Shown here: positions 1 to 6,359 of the stretch, in pieces | Layout of the letters: each line of letters begins with the position of its first letter | Position numbering within the stretch: the stretch's first letter is position 1 | From: Opitutales bacterium | Lineage (GTDB): Bacteria > Verrucomicrobiota > Verrucomicrobiia > Opitutales > Opitutaceae | DNA: 10,145 nt | Assembly (NCBI GenBank): GCA_021772595.1 | Contig: JAJFLS010000729.1 | Coordinates: forward strand, 1-10,145 | Reading direction: 5' to 3' | Made by a program: the position numbers and the translations under genes | Notes under the pieces: generated by a model | The model's input: the letters and a program-made list of their open reading frames with translations, nothing else | Database searches by the model: none | What the model was told of the DNA's origin: nothing

Positions 1-25
1 GCTTAGGGATAAGCAGCCCTGCCTT
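1..25. repeat. Right half of a palindromic hairpin downstream of the sulfatase gene
   Basis: Positions 1-4 (GCTT) and 11-14 (AAGC) pair around an AGGGAT loop, and 15-25 (AGCCCTGCCTT) would continue the right arm, so the left arm probably lies just before the window. The core matches the complete palindrome at 1557-1590: both have the same AGGGAT loop and an AGCCCT arm. It begins 16 nt past the sulfatase stop codon, where a 3'-end hairpin would be expected. No T-tract can be seen because the sequence is cut. It is either a dispersed repeat or a terminator-like structure. Confidence 0.55.
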
Positions 26-41
26 AACCACCGGATTGATG

Positions 42-1499
42 CTACTTTTTTCTTGGGGGCGGAGCTTCTCCGCTGGTAGCCCATTTAGCCCAGCGGTCGC
101 GTTCGTGCTTGGTTCGCTTGGGATCCGAGTAAGTGCCGGGCCTGACTTCGGCGTGAGCGGATTCCGCGAAGGCTCGCATTTTCTGGAGGACTCCGGGATG
201 CCGAACGGCGAGGTCGCGCGTTTCGGAGGTATCGGTGGCTAGATCGTAAAGCTCCCAAGCCGCGTCTTTTGCGGGTTGGATCGCCTTCCATCGGTCCATG
301 GCGACGGCGTTCTGGTTCCGGAATTCCCAGTAGAACATTTCATGCGTTTTTTGCACGCGGCCGACTGTGTCGCTACCCAGCAACTCGGGCAGAATAGAAA
401 GGCCATCCAGATCGTGGGGATTTTTCGCGGCCGCAAGCTCGGTCAATGTCGGAAAGATGTCCGGCTGGTAGAACATCAAGCCACTCACGCGTCCAGCTTC
501 GATTTTCCCCGGCCAACGAACAAGAAAGGGAATGCGCAATCCACCCTCGTAGAGGCTGCCTTTGCCATCACGGAACTCGACGCCGTTTTTCGGGTTCACA
601 TTCGGGCCGAAATAGCCGCGCGGATAGTCATCGCTCTTGAAGCGATCCTGACCGCCATTGTCGCCGCTGAAGAACACGATCGTGTTTTCTTCGAGGTTTA
701 GTTCGGCGAGCAAGTCGAGAACCTCGCCCACGTTTCGATCAACCATGGTCACCATTGCCGCATAGTTTTTCGCGTCTTGCGGAACGGCTGGATCGTCCAT
801 CCACGCTTCGCCGGCATAGTGATCCCACGCCGGATCGGCTGGCGGAATGTCGTACATCCCATGCGGCGGCGTGATTGGGAGATAGCAGAAAAACGGTTGA
901 TCCTTGTTCCGCTTAATGAAATCGAGCCCTTGCTCCATAATCGCGTAGTGCGAATACGTCTCGCCATGACGCCCGCCCTTGTTGCCCCGCAACTGCACTT
1001 CTTCGCTATTTCGAATCAGGTAAGGCGTGTAGAAACTGTGGGCATGTACTTGATCATAGTATCCAAAAAATACATCGAAACCGTGCTTCTCCGGCACGCC
1101 TGTCGAACCGCGCCCGCCCACGCCCCACTTCCCGAATCCACCGGTTGCGTAGCCCTTTTTCTTAAGCGCTGCGCCGATGGTGATTTCCTCCGTCCTCAGT
1201 GGCGTGCCACCATCGTTCTCCCGCACAGATGCGTGTCCGGCGTGCTTGCCTGTCAGAAGGTTACAGCGGAGCGGAGCGCAAACCGGAGCCGCCGCGTAAG
1301 CGCGGGTAAAGCGTATCCCCTCCTCAGCCATCTGATCAATGCGCGGCGTTTTGATCTGCGGATTGCCCATGTGCGAAAGCTCGTAGTAGGCCAACTCGTC
1401 AGACATTATGAATACGATGTTTGGCGGATCTTCGGCACGGCACAGGGCCGAAATCGCAATCAGGAGAACGAGGATCGGTTTTAAAGATTTAACGATCAT
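42..1499 (-). CDS. Exported formylglycine-dependent sulfatase (arylsulfatase type)
   Basis: This 485-residue protein belongs to the alkaline-phosphatase-superfamily sulfatases, which hydrolyse sulfate esters. A signal peptide (residues 1-22, cleavage likely after CRA) sends it to the periplasm or outside. The catalytic core is complete. The first metal-ligand pair is D34-E35 in IMSDELAYYEL. C74 in CAPLR (74-78), followed by LLTG, is the cysteine expected to be converted to formylglycine. K124 lies in GKWG, H213 in PPHGM, D280-N281 in SGDNGG and K313 in DGKGSLYEGG. The C-terminal subdomain ends in a basic, proline-rich tail. Two departures from the commonest sequence are visible: Glu where the second Asp of the metal pair usually stands, and Leu where Ser or Ala usually follows Pro in CxPSR. 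Activity would need a maturase (FGE or anSME), and none is in the window. The substrate (for example a sulfated polysaccharide) cannot be read from sequence. No strong ribosome binding site precedes the ATG. Palindromic repeats flank the gene on both sides. Confidence 0.93.
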   Translation of the reverse strand: MIVKSLKPILVLLIAISALCRAEDPPNIVFIMSDELAYYELSHMGNPQIKTPRIDQMAEEGIRFTRAYAAAPVCAPLRCNLLTGKHAGHASVRENDGGTPLRTEEITIGAALKKKGYATGGFGKWGVGGRGSTGVPEKHGFDVFFGYYDQVHAHSFYTPYLIRNSEEVQLRGNKGGRHGETYSHYAIMEQGLDFIKRNKDQPFFCYLPITPPHGMYDIPPADPAWDHYAGEAWMDDPAVPQDAKNYAAMVTMVDRNVGEVLDLLAELNLEENTIVFFSGDNGGQDRFKSDDYPRGYFGPNVNPKNGVEFRDGKGSLYEGGLRIPFLVRWPGKIEAGRVSGLMFYQPDIFPTLTELAAAKNPHDLDGLSILPELLGSDTVGRVQKTHEMFYWEFRNQNAVAMDRWKAIQPAKDAAWELYDLATDTSETRDLAVRHPGVLQKMRAFAESAHAEVRPGTYSDPKRTKHERDRWAKWATSGEAPPPRKK

Positions 1500-1556
1500 G
1501 ATGCTAATGTGTGATAATCAGGGTTAACTAGTTTGGGGAATTGAGAGCGTGTATAG

Positions 1557-1590
1557 TGGTAGGGCTGACTAGGGATAGTCAGCCCTACCA
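1557..1590. repeat. Perfect 14-bp palindrome between sulfatase and hydrolase genes
   Basis: The arms 1557-1570 and 1577-1590 are exact reverse complements around the loop AGGGAT. The core is shared with the half-palindrome at 1-25. It lies between the hydrolase stop (1615) and the sulfatase start (1499), both genes being on the minus strand. There is no T-run on either side, so it does not look like a classical intrinsic terminator. A REP-type dispersed repeat that may also act as a 3'-end stabilising hairpin is more likely. Confidence 0.75.
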
Positions 1591-1614
1591 TCGATTGACT
1601 CAAACGACTTCTAT

Positions 1615-2271
1615 TCATTCCGTCAAAAACTCCAGTATTAGCTTCTTCAAGACGATGCCGTGACGGGTTTTGAATATATGTTGAGCGTGAGCGTCGCCAT
1701 CTAGGATTTCGAGTCGCTTGGGTTCAGGCGCTTTCTTGTATTGAGATTTAACGGACTCAGCGAGACGGTCGCCTTTACTCACGATAAAGAGCTTGTTCCC
1801 TGTTAGCTTCTTCGGAGCGTTGACCGGTACGTGGGCGAGCAAAATCAAACGGTCAATATCGCCCGTTTCCGCCTCGACGGCAGCTTGAGCCGCAGCTCCA
1901 CCACCCATGCTTCCGCCGAGCATTGACACTCTTTCTGCTCCTTTCTCCTTCAGATACGCGATACCCGCGAGCAAATCTAGATGCTTCGCGGCGTTGGACT
2001 TACGTCCCTTTTCGCTTTTCCCGTAGCCGCGAAAATCGATCGCCAGAACCTGAAGCCCTTGCTCCTTCATCGCTAGCGCGAGCGAATGCCAGCTTTCTTT
2101 GTTGAAAACGGCGCCGTGGCCCAACGCGACCGCGTGCTCCCCTTCCCCGTAGAGATTCGCGTAGATGGTCCCGCCATCCGAGGTTTCGAATGAGACTTCC
2201 GCAAAATCAGCCGCCGCGGAATGAGACAGGAGGGATAGTAAAACGATTGGGATAAAGTATTGAGCTTTCAT
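1615..2271 (-). CDS. Exported alpha/beta hydrolase
   Basis: This 218-residue protein is a small alpha/beta-hydrolase-fold enzyme of the esterase/dienelactone-hydrolase-like kind. The start at 2271 is preferred over an in-frame ATG eight codons upstream (2295) because MKAQYFIPIVLLSLLSHSAA then forms a normal signal peptide, giving an envelope or secreted enzyme. In this numbering the oxyanion-hole HGAVF is at about 52-56, and DFRGYGKS (about 79-86) is the usual strand-4 region. The nucleophile elbow GGSMGG places Ser121. D168 in VSKGD is the likely acid, and a His in GDAHAQH (195 or 198) the likely base. The lid is minimal, and the length is at the short end for the fold. The substrate is unknown. 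It is flanked by repeats on both sides, so it is probably transcribed separately from the genes next to it. No good Shine-Dalgarno sequence is seen. Confidence 0.88.
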   Translation of the reverse strand: MKAQYFIPIVLLSLLSHSAAADFAEVSFETSDGGTIYANLYGEGEHAVALGHGAVFNKESWHSLALAMKEQGLQVLAIDFRGYGKSEKGRKSNAAKHLDLLAGIAYLKEKGAERVSMLGGSMGGGAAAQAAVEAETGDIDRLILLAHVPVNAPKKLTGNKLFIVSKGDRLAESVKSQYKKAPEPKRLEILDGDAHAQHIFKTRHGIVLKKLILEFLTE

Positions 2272-2312
2272 AATTTCGTTTGGGGGTATCGGCACACTTT
2301 TTGATTGTTTAT

Positions 2313-2449
2313 TAAAGACTTGTCCAATAATTGGAAATACGTTCGGGGCGGCGCCCGAAGGCTACCTTAGTAAAAACCTCAAGAGGTAGCGACCGGGCGC
2401 CGCCCCGTTCGACCGGTTCGCCAATCTGGTTTTTTGAGCACTCTCTTAG
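2313..2449 (+). repeat. MITE/REP-like palindromic element, copy A1
   Basis: The core arms 2344-2366 and 2385-2407 are near-perfect reverse complements (CGGGGCGGCGCCCG...GCTACC against GGTAGCG...GGGCGCCGCCCCG) with an 18-nt loop. The left flank (AGACTTGTCCAATAATTGG) matches that of the copy at 9178. The right flank ends in CACTCTCTTAG, resembling the CAGTCTCTTAG end near 5119-5129. It sits between the metallophosphoesterase stop codon (9 nt away) and the start of the hydrolase gene. There is no coding capacity. The outer boundaries are approximate. Confidence 0.8.
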
Positions 2450-2457
2450 ACGATTCA

Positions 2458-3366
2458 TCATCGCTTGATTTCGAGAACGTAGTTGTCCTGCCTTCCCGTT
2501 CCGTCGATTTGTATGCGGTCGAGAAAAACGGAAATGGTGCAGTAGGCAGTTTCCTCCGTATCCACCATTCCTTTGAGGGTTAAATAGTGGATTCCTTTTT
2601 TCAAACCGTAAGCTCCATTGTGGTTGTGTCCATTGATGTAAGCCGCCACGCACGCGTGCTTTTCCAGAAGAGCGATAACCTCTCTCGCATTCCAAGCAGA
2701 GTGAGATGTAACTGGATACACAGGATGATGGCTATGGAGGACGACACTCTCTCCATCCTTCTCGGCTTGGATGAGTTTCTTTTCGATCCATCGCAGCTGG
2801 GAATCTCCGATTCCGCCATTGTACTTCGGCAAGTCACCGCCGAGCGAATCGTAGATCGCCTTCGATTCCTTCGCTTTCTTCGATCCTTCTGGATACGCGT
2901 ACAAGCTTACGTCGTTCGTGTCGAGAATCAGAAAGCGCCATTTGCCCACCTTGAAGTCGTAGTAGCGCTTTTTCAGTCCTAATCGCTTGGGAACCTTGTT
3001 CTTGAATTCGTCTGCGACCGAGAAGTCATGATTCCCAAGAACATGGCGAACGGGAGCCTTCGATTCGGCGATTATCGGAAGCACCACATCGAAGCTTTCC
3101 CAATCGCGATCGATAAAGTCGCCGAGATGCACGACGTGCGAAAGCTCCTGCGTATTAAAGTCCGCCACGCAGGCTTCCAGTTTTTCCGGAGAGAGCCTAT
3201 ACTGACGCCGCGTTCCCTCCGAGTCGCAATACTGGCAATCCGCGATCGCTCCGAATGTGAAAACCGGGGATTCTCCTTCGTCAGCCATCGCGACCCAAGC
3301 GCCAACCGACGCGCAGGAAAGCAACAGATTGAAGTGAAGCGTTTGGGTAGTGCTCAAGCGTCTCAT
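2458..3366 (-). CDS. Exported ADPRM-like calcineurin-fold metallophosphoesterase
   Basis: The 302-residue product is a calcineurin-like metallophosphoesterase. The start at 3366 is chosen over the longer in-frame ATG at 3417 because it gives an N-terminus MRRLSTTQ followed by a hydrophobic stretch and VAMADEG, a plausible signal peptide. The longer start adds an unlikely polar leader. The dimetal motifs are all present in this numbering: D43-x-Q45 (FGAIADCQY), GD 82-83 (HLGDFID), GNH 111-113, H211 and H213 in HSHHP, and GHNHNG (246-251). The D-x-Q first motif, the RRQYRLS segment, LDTNDVS and the INGHNHNGAY...GIHYLTLKG ending strongly resemble the Mn-dependent ADP-ribose/CDP-alcohol diphosphatase (ADPRM) family, which splits nucleotide diphosphate compounds. 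This assignment is from remembered family features. Export would make it a periplasmic or extracellular nucleotide-diphosphate or phosphodiester hydrolase. The stop codon lies 9 nt from repeat copy A1. Confidence 0.88.
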   Translation of the reverse strand: MRRLSTTQTLHFNLLLSCASVGAWVAMADEGESPVFTFGAIADCQYCDSEGTRRQYRLSPEKLEACVADFNTQELSHVVHLGDFIDRDWESFDVVLPIIAESKAPVRHVLGNHDFSVADEFKNKVPKRLGLKKRYYDFKVGKWRFLILDTNDVSLYAYPEGSKKAKESKAIYDSLGGDLPKYNGGIGDSQLRWIEKKLIQAEKDGESVVLHSHHPVYPVTSHSAWNAREVIALLEKHACVAAYINGHNHNGAYGLKKGIHYLTLKGMVDTEETAYCTISVFLDRIQIDGTGRQDNYVLEIKR

Positions 3367-3596
3367 TGGAATTGCGACTCTACTTTCTGTTTGGGATCGA
3401 GAGCAACTGCAAACCACGCTTCACGAGGTCGTCCCGCCCTAGCTGCAAGAACAGAGTCTATGATTGTAGCCGTTGCAGGATTTAAAGCTATTTGCTGCAA
3501 GGGCGTTCTTGCCGTTTAACGTGAAGAAGTTGTCACGAAAAGATAAGAGGGTATCCGATAAATCCAACATACCGCATTTTTATCCGGGACAGCCAT
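3367..3596. other. Gene-poor spacer upstream of the metallophosphoesterase gene
   Basis: No convincing coding region is seen here. The stretch should contain the promoter of the minus-strand metallophosphoesterase gene, but no clear -35/-10 pair can be assigned. It contains a GC-rich segment around 3422-3442 (ACGAGGTCGTCCCGCCC) that resembles a dispersed-repeat arm but has no partner in this window. GCAAGAAC at 3446-3453 has its reverse complement in GTTCTTGC about 50 nt further on, a long loose inverted repeat. Together with the repeat at 3597-3703 and the ORF remnant after it, this makes up about 570 nt without a solid gene. Confidence 0.5.
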
Positions 3597-3703
3597 TCGA
3601 CAGGCTCATGAGAACCGCCCGGCCGCTACCCAATGCTCGAGCTTCGCTCGAGAAAAGGTAGTGCTCGGGCGCCGCCCCGAGCCTTCACGCATTTATTAGA
3701 CAC
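3597..3703 (-). repeat. MITE/REP-like palindromic element, copy A2 (divergent)
   Basis: The arm 3657-3679 (GGTAGTGCTCGGGCGCCGCCCCG) is a clear family member, and the flank TTATTAGACAC (3694-3704) corresponds to the element end TGTCTAATAA on the other strand. The opposite arm (about 3615-3629, CGCCCGGCCGCTACC) is shortened. The loop between the arms contains a second perfect hairpin, CTCGAGC (3636-3642) with GCTCGAG (3646-3652), not found in the other copies. The orientation is opposite to copies A1 and A4. Confidence 0.7.
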
Positions 3704-3937
3704 TTTCTGAAAATTACGTACTGATTGGAACAAATATGACCTTTCGTCGCCATTGCCAACGTTTATATAAACAGCAAGTCGTATTCCCTTGACAGTTTTC
3801 GCTTGGTTTTCAGCTTCGAAGTTAATCGTATTCTTAGGTTGTGACCGCCAAGCGGCATCACCAAACGACCAAGTTGACAGGGCACTAGGTCCGTCAACGT
3901 CGGAGTCCTCACTATAAACGTTTAGAAGATATAGCAC
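3626..3937 (-). pseudogene. Possible ORF remnant running into repeat A2
   Basis: An open frame of 103 codons starts next to the ATG of the divergent propeller gene. Residues about 1-76 (through YLFQSVRNFQ) have a normal protein-like composition, with segments such as NTINFEAENQAKTV and IRLAVYINVGNGD. The final 25 or so residues (ARGGARALP...) are simply the translated repeat. I do not recognise the family, and there is no signal peptide. It could be the surviving fragment of a gene cut by the repeat and by the neighbouring propeller gene, or a chance frame. It has no ribosome binding site and its start directly abuts another gene's start, so expression as written is unlikely. Confidence 0.25.
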
Positions 3938-4951
3938 ATGAGCATATTCAATATATCCAAATCCCTCTGTAGTTGTTTGCTAGCATTAATGGTTTCAGGA
4001 TTGGCCGCTGCTGAGACAGATAAGCCATTACTCAAACGCGTTGCAGTGATTGAACTGAATGGGCCCGCCGGTCAACTCAATCACATGGCCGTCAACGATG
4101 ATCTCGGCCACCTCTACATCGCTAATAAGGTGGGCGCGACACTGGATATCGTGGATTTGAAGGCAGGTAAGCTGATTCAGCAGATCCCCGACCTGCCGGG
4201 CAGTTCGGGTATTGATTGGGTGCCCAATAAAAACTGGGTCGTAATGCCGAATGGCAATGGCACAGTCTGTAGTATTTTTGAATACGACGGCAAGCAGTAC
4301 AACTTGCTTAAGAAAATCGATGTGAGCGCCAGTAGCAAGGCGCGCTACAATCCGCTTAACGATAGTATTTATATAAAGAACAGGATCGGGGATACGCATG
4401 TTACATCGGTTTACGATACGGATCTTGTGCATGTCACAGACATCACTCTGCCCGGAAACCACTCCTCTTTCGAGATGTCCAAGAGCAAACCACGACTCTA
4501 CATCAATAACGGCAAGGGAGATGTGTATGTGGTGGATACAAAGAAGAATGCTTATCTCGAAACCATAAATCTAGAACTGGCCACTATAAACAAACCCGTC
4601 GTATTAGATGAAGCCAACGACCGGGTCTTCCTTGGCTGTCGCAAGCCCGCCAGCGTAGTGATTGTAGACGGAAAATCAAACAAGGAGATCATGAAGGTCG
4701 ATGTCTGCAATGGCATGGACGATATTGCCTTTGATCCCAAACGTGGCCGAGTCTACGTGTCCTGTGGCGAAGGCGTTACCTCAGTCGTAGGACAGAGCGA
4801 TCCTGATCACTATACCTTCCTGGGCAACGTGCCCACCCACAAATCAGCGCGTACATGCGTTTTTAGCCCAGGCCTAGATCTCTACATTTTGGGTGTACCC
4901 AAGGACGAAGATATGAAGAACCCAGAGATTTGGGTGTATCAGCCGCAGTAG
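3938..4951 (+). CDS. Exported YVTN/YncE-like beta-propeller protein (paralogue 1)
   Basis: This 337-residue protein carries a signal peptide (1-25, GLAAA before ETDK) followed by repeated beta-blade units. They can be followed as HLYIANKVGATLDIVD (58-73), an NNGKGDVYVVD blade (190-200), DRVFLGCRKPASVVIVDG (228-245) and RVYVSCGEGVTSVVG (271-285). This pattern of short strands ending in a VD or VY turn is typical of YVTN/YncE-like propellers, which usually bind ligands or proteins and have no fixed catalytic motif. It is clearly homologous to the gene at 5326-6336 along its whole length, including the endings PEIWVYQP and PELWVYKP. It is the only major plus-strand gene in the window, and transcription runs towards its paralogue. 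AGAAG about 9 nt before the ATG is a weak ribosome binding site. Several cysteines (for example 234, 257, 276) suggest possible disulfides after export. The function is unknown. Confidence 0.88.
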   Translation: MSIFNISKSLCSCLLALMVSGLAAAETDKPLLKRVAVIELNGPAGQLNHMAVNDDLGHLYIANKVGATLDIVDLKAGKLIQQIPDLPGSSGIDWVPNKNWVVMPNGNGTVCSIFEYDGKQYNLLKKIDVSASSKARYNPLNDSIYIKNRIGDTHVTSVYDTDLVHVTDITLPGNHSSFEMSKSKPRLYINNGKGDVYVVDTKKNAYLETINLELATINKPVVLDEANDRVFLGCRKPASVVIVDGKSNKEIMKVDVCNGMDDIAFDPKRGRVYVSCGEGVTSVVGQSDPDHYTFLGNVPTHKSARTCVFSPGLDLYILGVPKDEDMKNPEIWVYQPQ

Positions 4952-4983
4952 TTTTGGCAGATGAGCGCAGACAAGCACTCATA

Positions 4984-5123
4984 GACGCTGTTGAATAAGC
5001 CAGAATTCGCGCGTTTCCCAAATTGTAGGAGAGGGTTTATCCCGCGATAGCGCCCATTCTGTCTTTTGTCGATCGGCTCTATCGCGGGTTGAACCCGCTC
5101 CTACACTGACTTAATTAACAGTC
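4984..5123 (+). repeat. MITE-like element with a different hairpin core (type B)
   Basis: The core arms 5024-5050 and 5079-5105 are inverted copies matching at 24 of 27 positions (consensus beginning TGTAGGAG and ending CCCGCGATAG), with a 28-nt loop. The left end GACGCTGTTGAATAA (4984-4998) and the right end TTAATTAACAGTC (5111-5123) are imperfect terminal inverted repeats. The last 19 nt, ACTGACTTAATTAACAGTC (5105-5123), are identical to 9286-9304, the end of element A4, although the cores are unrelated. It lies 32 nt past the propeller stop codon and has no coding capacity. Confidence 0.75.
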
Positions 5124-5126
5124 TCT

Positions 5127-5156
5127 TAGGGGCTGTTTCATCAGGCGACGCCCCTA
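5127..5156. repeat. Short stem-loop TAGGGGC/GCCCCTA
   Basis: A 7-bp perfect stem (5127-5133 with 5150-5156) encloses a 16-nt loop immediately after element B. It lies between the convergent propeller genes. There is no T-tract after it, so it is not a canonical terminator, though it could contribute to 3'-end formation. Only one copy is seen in the window. Confidence 0.45.
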
Positions 5157-5185
5157 CAGAAAATATCGAGTTATGAAACGGTCGG

Positions 5186-5290
5186 CTAGACGAATAGGTG
5201 GAACGGGACGGCGCCCGTTCACTACCCTGAATTCCCCTTCAAGCAGGTAGCGTTCGGGCGCCGCCCCGAATGTTTTTCCACTTTTTAGAC
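5186..5290 (-). repeat. MITE/REP-like palindromic element, copy A3
   Basis: The arms 5204-5226 and 5246-5268 pair as in the other A copies (CGGGACGGCGCCCG...CTACC with GGTAGCG...GGGCGCCGCCCCG) around a 19-nt loop. Read on the minus strand it aligns almost continuously with copy A4, including AAAACATTCGGG before the core and CCGTTCCA plus ATTCG after it. The outer end TTTTTAGACAT corresponds to the terminal motif of the family. It lies 35 nt beyond the stop codon of the convergent gene 5326-6336. Together with element B it fills most of the 374-nt spacer 4952-5325. Confidence 0.8.
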
Positions 5291-5325
5291 ATACTTAGAA
5301 CAGCGATTAATCTATCAGGTGTTCC

Positions 5326-6336
5326 TTAATGAGGTTTATAAACCCAAAGCTCTGGACTTTTCAGGTCCTCAACTTGCCGTATGCCAAGGAAATAGAGATC
5401 CATTCCTGGGCTATAAACGCCTACGCGAACCTGACTAATTGTTGGAATATTTTCGAGTAGTTTATAATTATCCGCATCCACTTGTTGAACGACCGAGATG
5501 GAACCTTCACCACAAGCAGCGTAAATTCTTTTACGCTTTGGATCATATGCGATGTTGTCCATATCAGCCGCAATATCAACGCTCGCGATCTCCCTTCCAG
5601 TGTCGCCATCAAAAGCAACAACCTGCGGCGGCTTTCGCGTCCCTAAAAACACTCGGTTATTCTTTTCATCTAAGGCCATAGGCTTAAAGACTCTCGATTT
5701 GTCGCTATCAATTGGGAACGTTTCTTCAAGCGTGTTAAATTTTAGATCAACTTTGTAGAGCGAATTGTAGCCATTTAAGAAAATTTTCTGCCTTTTCCTA
5801 TCAATTTCAAAAACGGAAAATACACCCGGTAATTCGATATTGGCCAATTGCGTAAATGAGTCGGCATCATACACGCTGAGAAACCGCCTACCATCGATTT
5901 TATTCATTAGATAAATCCGCTGGTTGTCCGGATTGTACCTGACTTTGCTGCATGCCTCTGTCTCAATGGCCTTTAACAGTTTGTATTTGTTATTCTTATA
6001 CTCGTAAACATTGCAGACTTTACCTTCCGCAATAAATGCCCATTCGCGATCAGGAGCATATTCAACACCGGAACCACCGATATCCTCGTGTAGTTCCTGG
6101 AACACTTGGTTTGATTCCACATCAATCACATCAAGTGAAGTGTTAGCCTTATTGGCCAGAAACAGATGTTTGCGTTTGTTACTGTAAGCCATTTGGTTCA
6201 AATCTCCCGCAGAGCCGCTTAGCCCAATGACAGCAACACGCTCAAGCGACGGTTGTTCATTAGCAAAGCCAGCCTGGGAAGCGACAAGAAGACTCAGCAA
6301 ACTCAACAAAACGACAGTAGGTGTAGACTTATTCAT
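5326..6336 (-). CDS. Exported YVTN/YncE-like beta-propeller protein (paralogue 2)
   Basis: The 336-residue protein has a signal peptide (1-25, ending near QAGFA before NEQPS) and the same blade pattern as 3938-4951. Shared stretches include RVAVIGLSGSAGDLNQMA (33-50), SVYDADS (154-160), KPMALDEKNNRVFLGTRKP (218-236), MDNIAYDPKRKRIYAACGEG (259-278) and SPGMDLYFLG (309-318). The two proteins are colinear and nearly equal in length, but many surface positions differ, so the duplication is old or one copy has diverged quickly. It sits only 23 nt after the phosphatase gene 6360-7571. The gap contains AAGGA and AGAG (6350-6354 and 6342-6345 on the minus strand), a usable ribosome binding region, so co-transcription is likely. 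An accessory or binding role for the phosphatase is a guess from context. Confidence 0.88.
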   Translation of the reverse strand: MNKSTPTVVLLSLLSLLVASQAGFANEQPSLERVAVIGLSGSAGDLNQMAYSNKRKHLFLANKANTSLDVIDVESNQVFQELHEDIGGSGVEYAPDREWAFIAEGKVCNVYEYKNNKYKLLKAIETEACSKVRYNPDNQRIYLMNKIDGRRFLSVYDADSFTQLANIELPGVFSVFEIDRKRQKIFLNGYNSLYKVDLKFNTLEETFPIDSDKSRVFKPMALDEKNNRVFLGTRKPPQVVAFDGDTGREIASVDIAADMDNIAYDPKRKRIYAACGEGSISVVQQVDADNYKLLENIPTISQVRVGVYSPGMDLYFLGIRQVEDLKSPELWVYKPH

Positions 6337-6359
6337 AATTTCTCTTTTTTCCTTACGTA

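Noticed and set aside
2272..2295. Upstream ATG extending the alpha/beta hydrolase by eight residues
   Set aside because: It would put a polar MPIPPNEI leader before an otherwise normal signal peptide, and no ribosome binding site favours it.
3367..3417. Longer start for the ADPRM-like protein
   Set aside because: The added 17 residues are polar and cysteine-rich and would bury the signal peptide. The start at 3366 is more natural.
3874..3918. TTGACA (3874) and TATAAA (3913) as a promoter for the plus-strand propeller gene
   Set aside because: They are 33 nt apart, about twice the spacing of a sigma-70 type promoter, so they cannot form one site.
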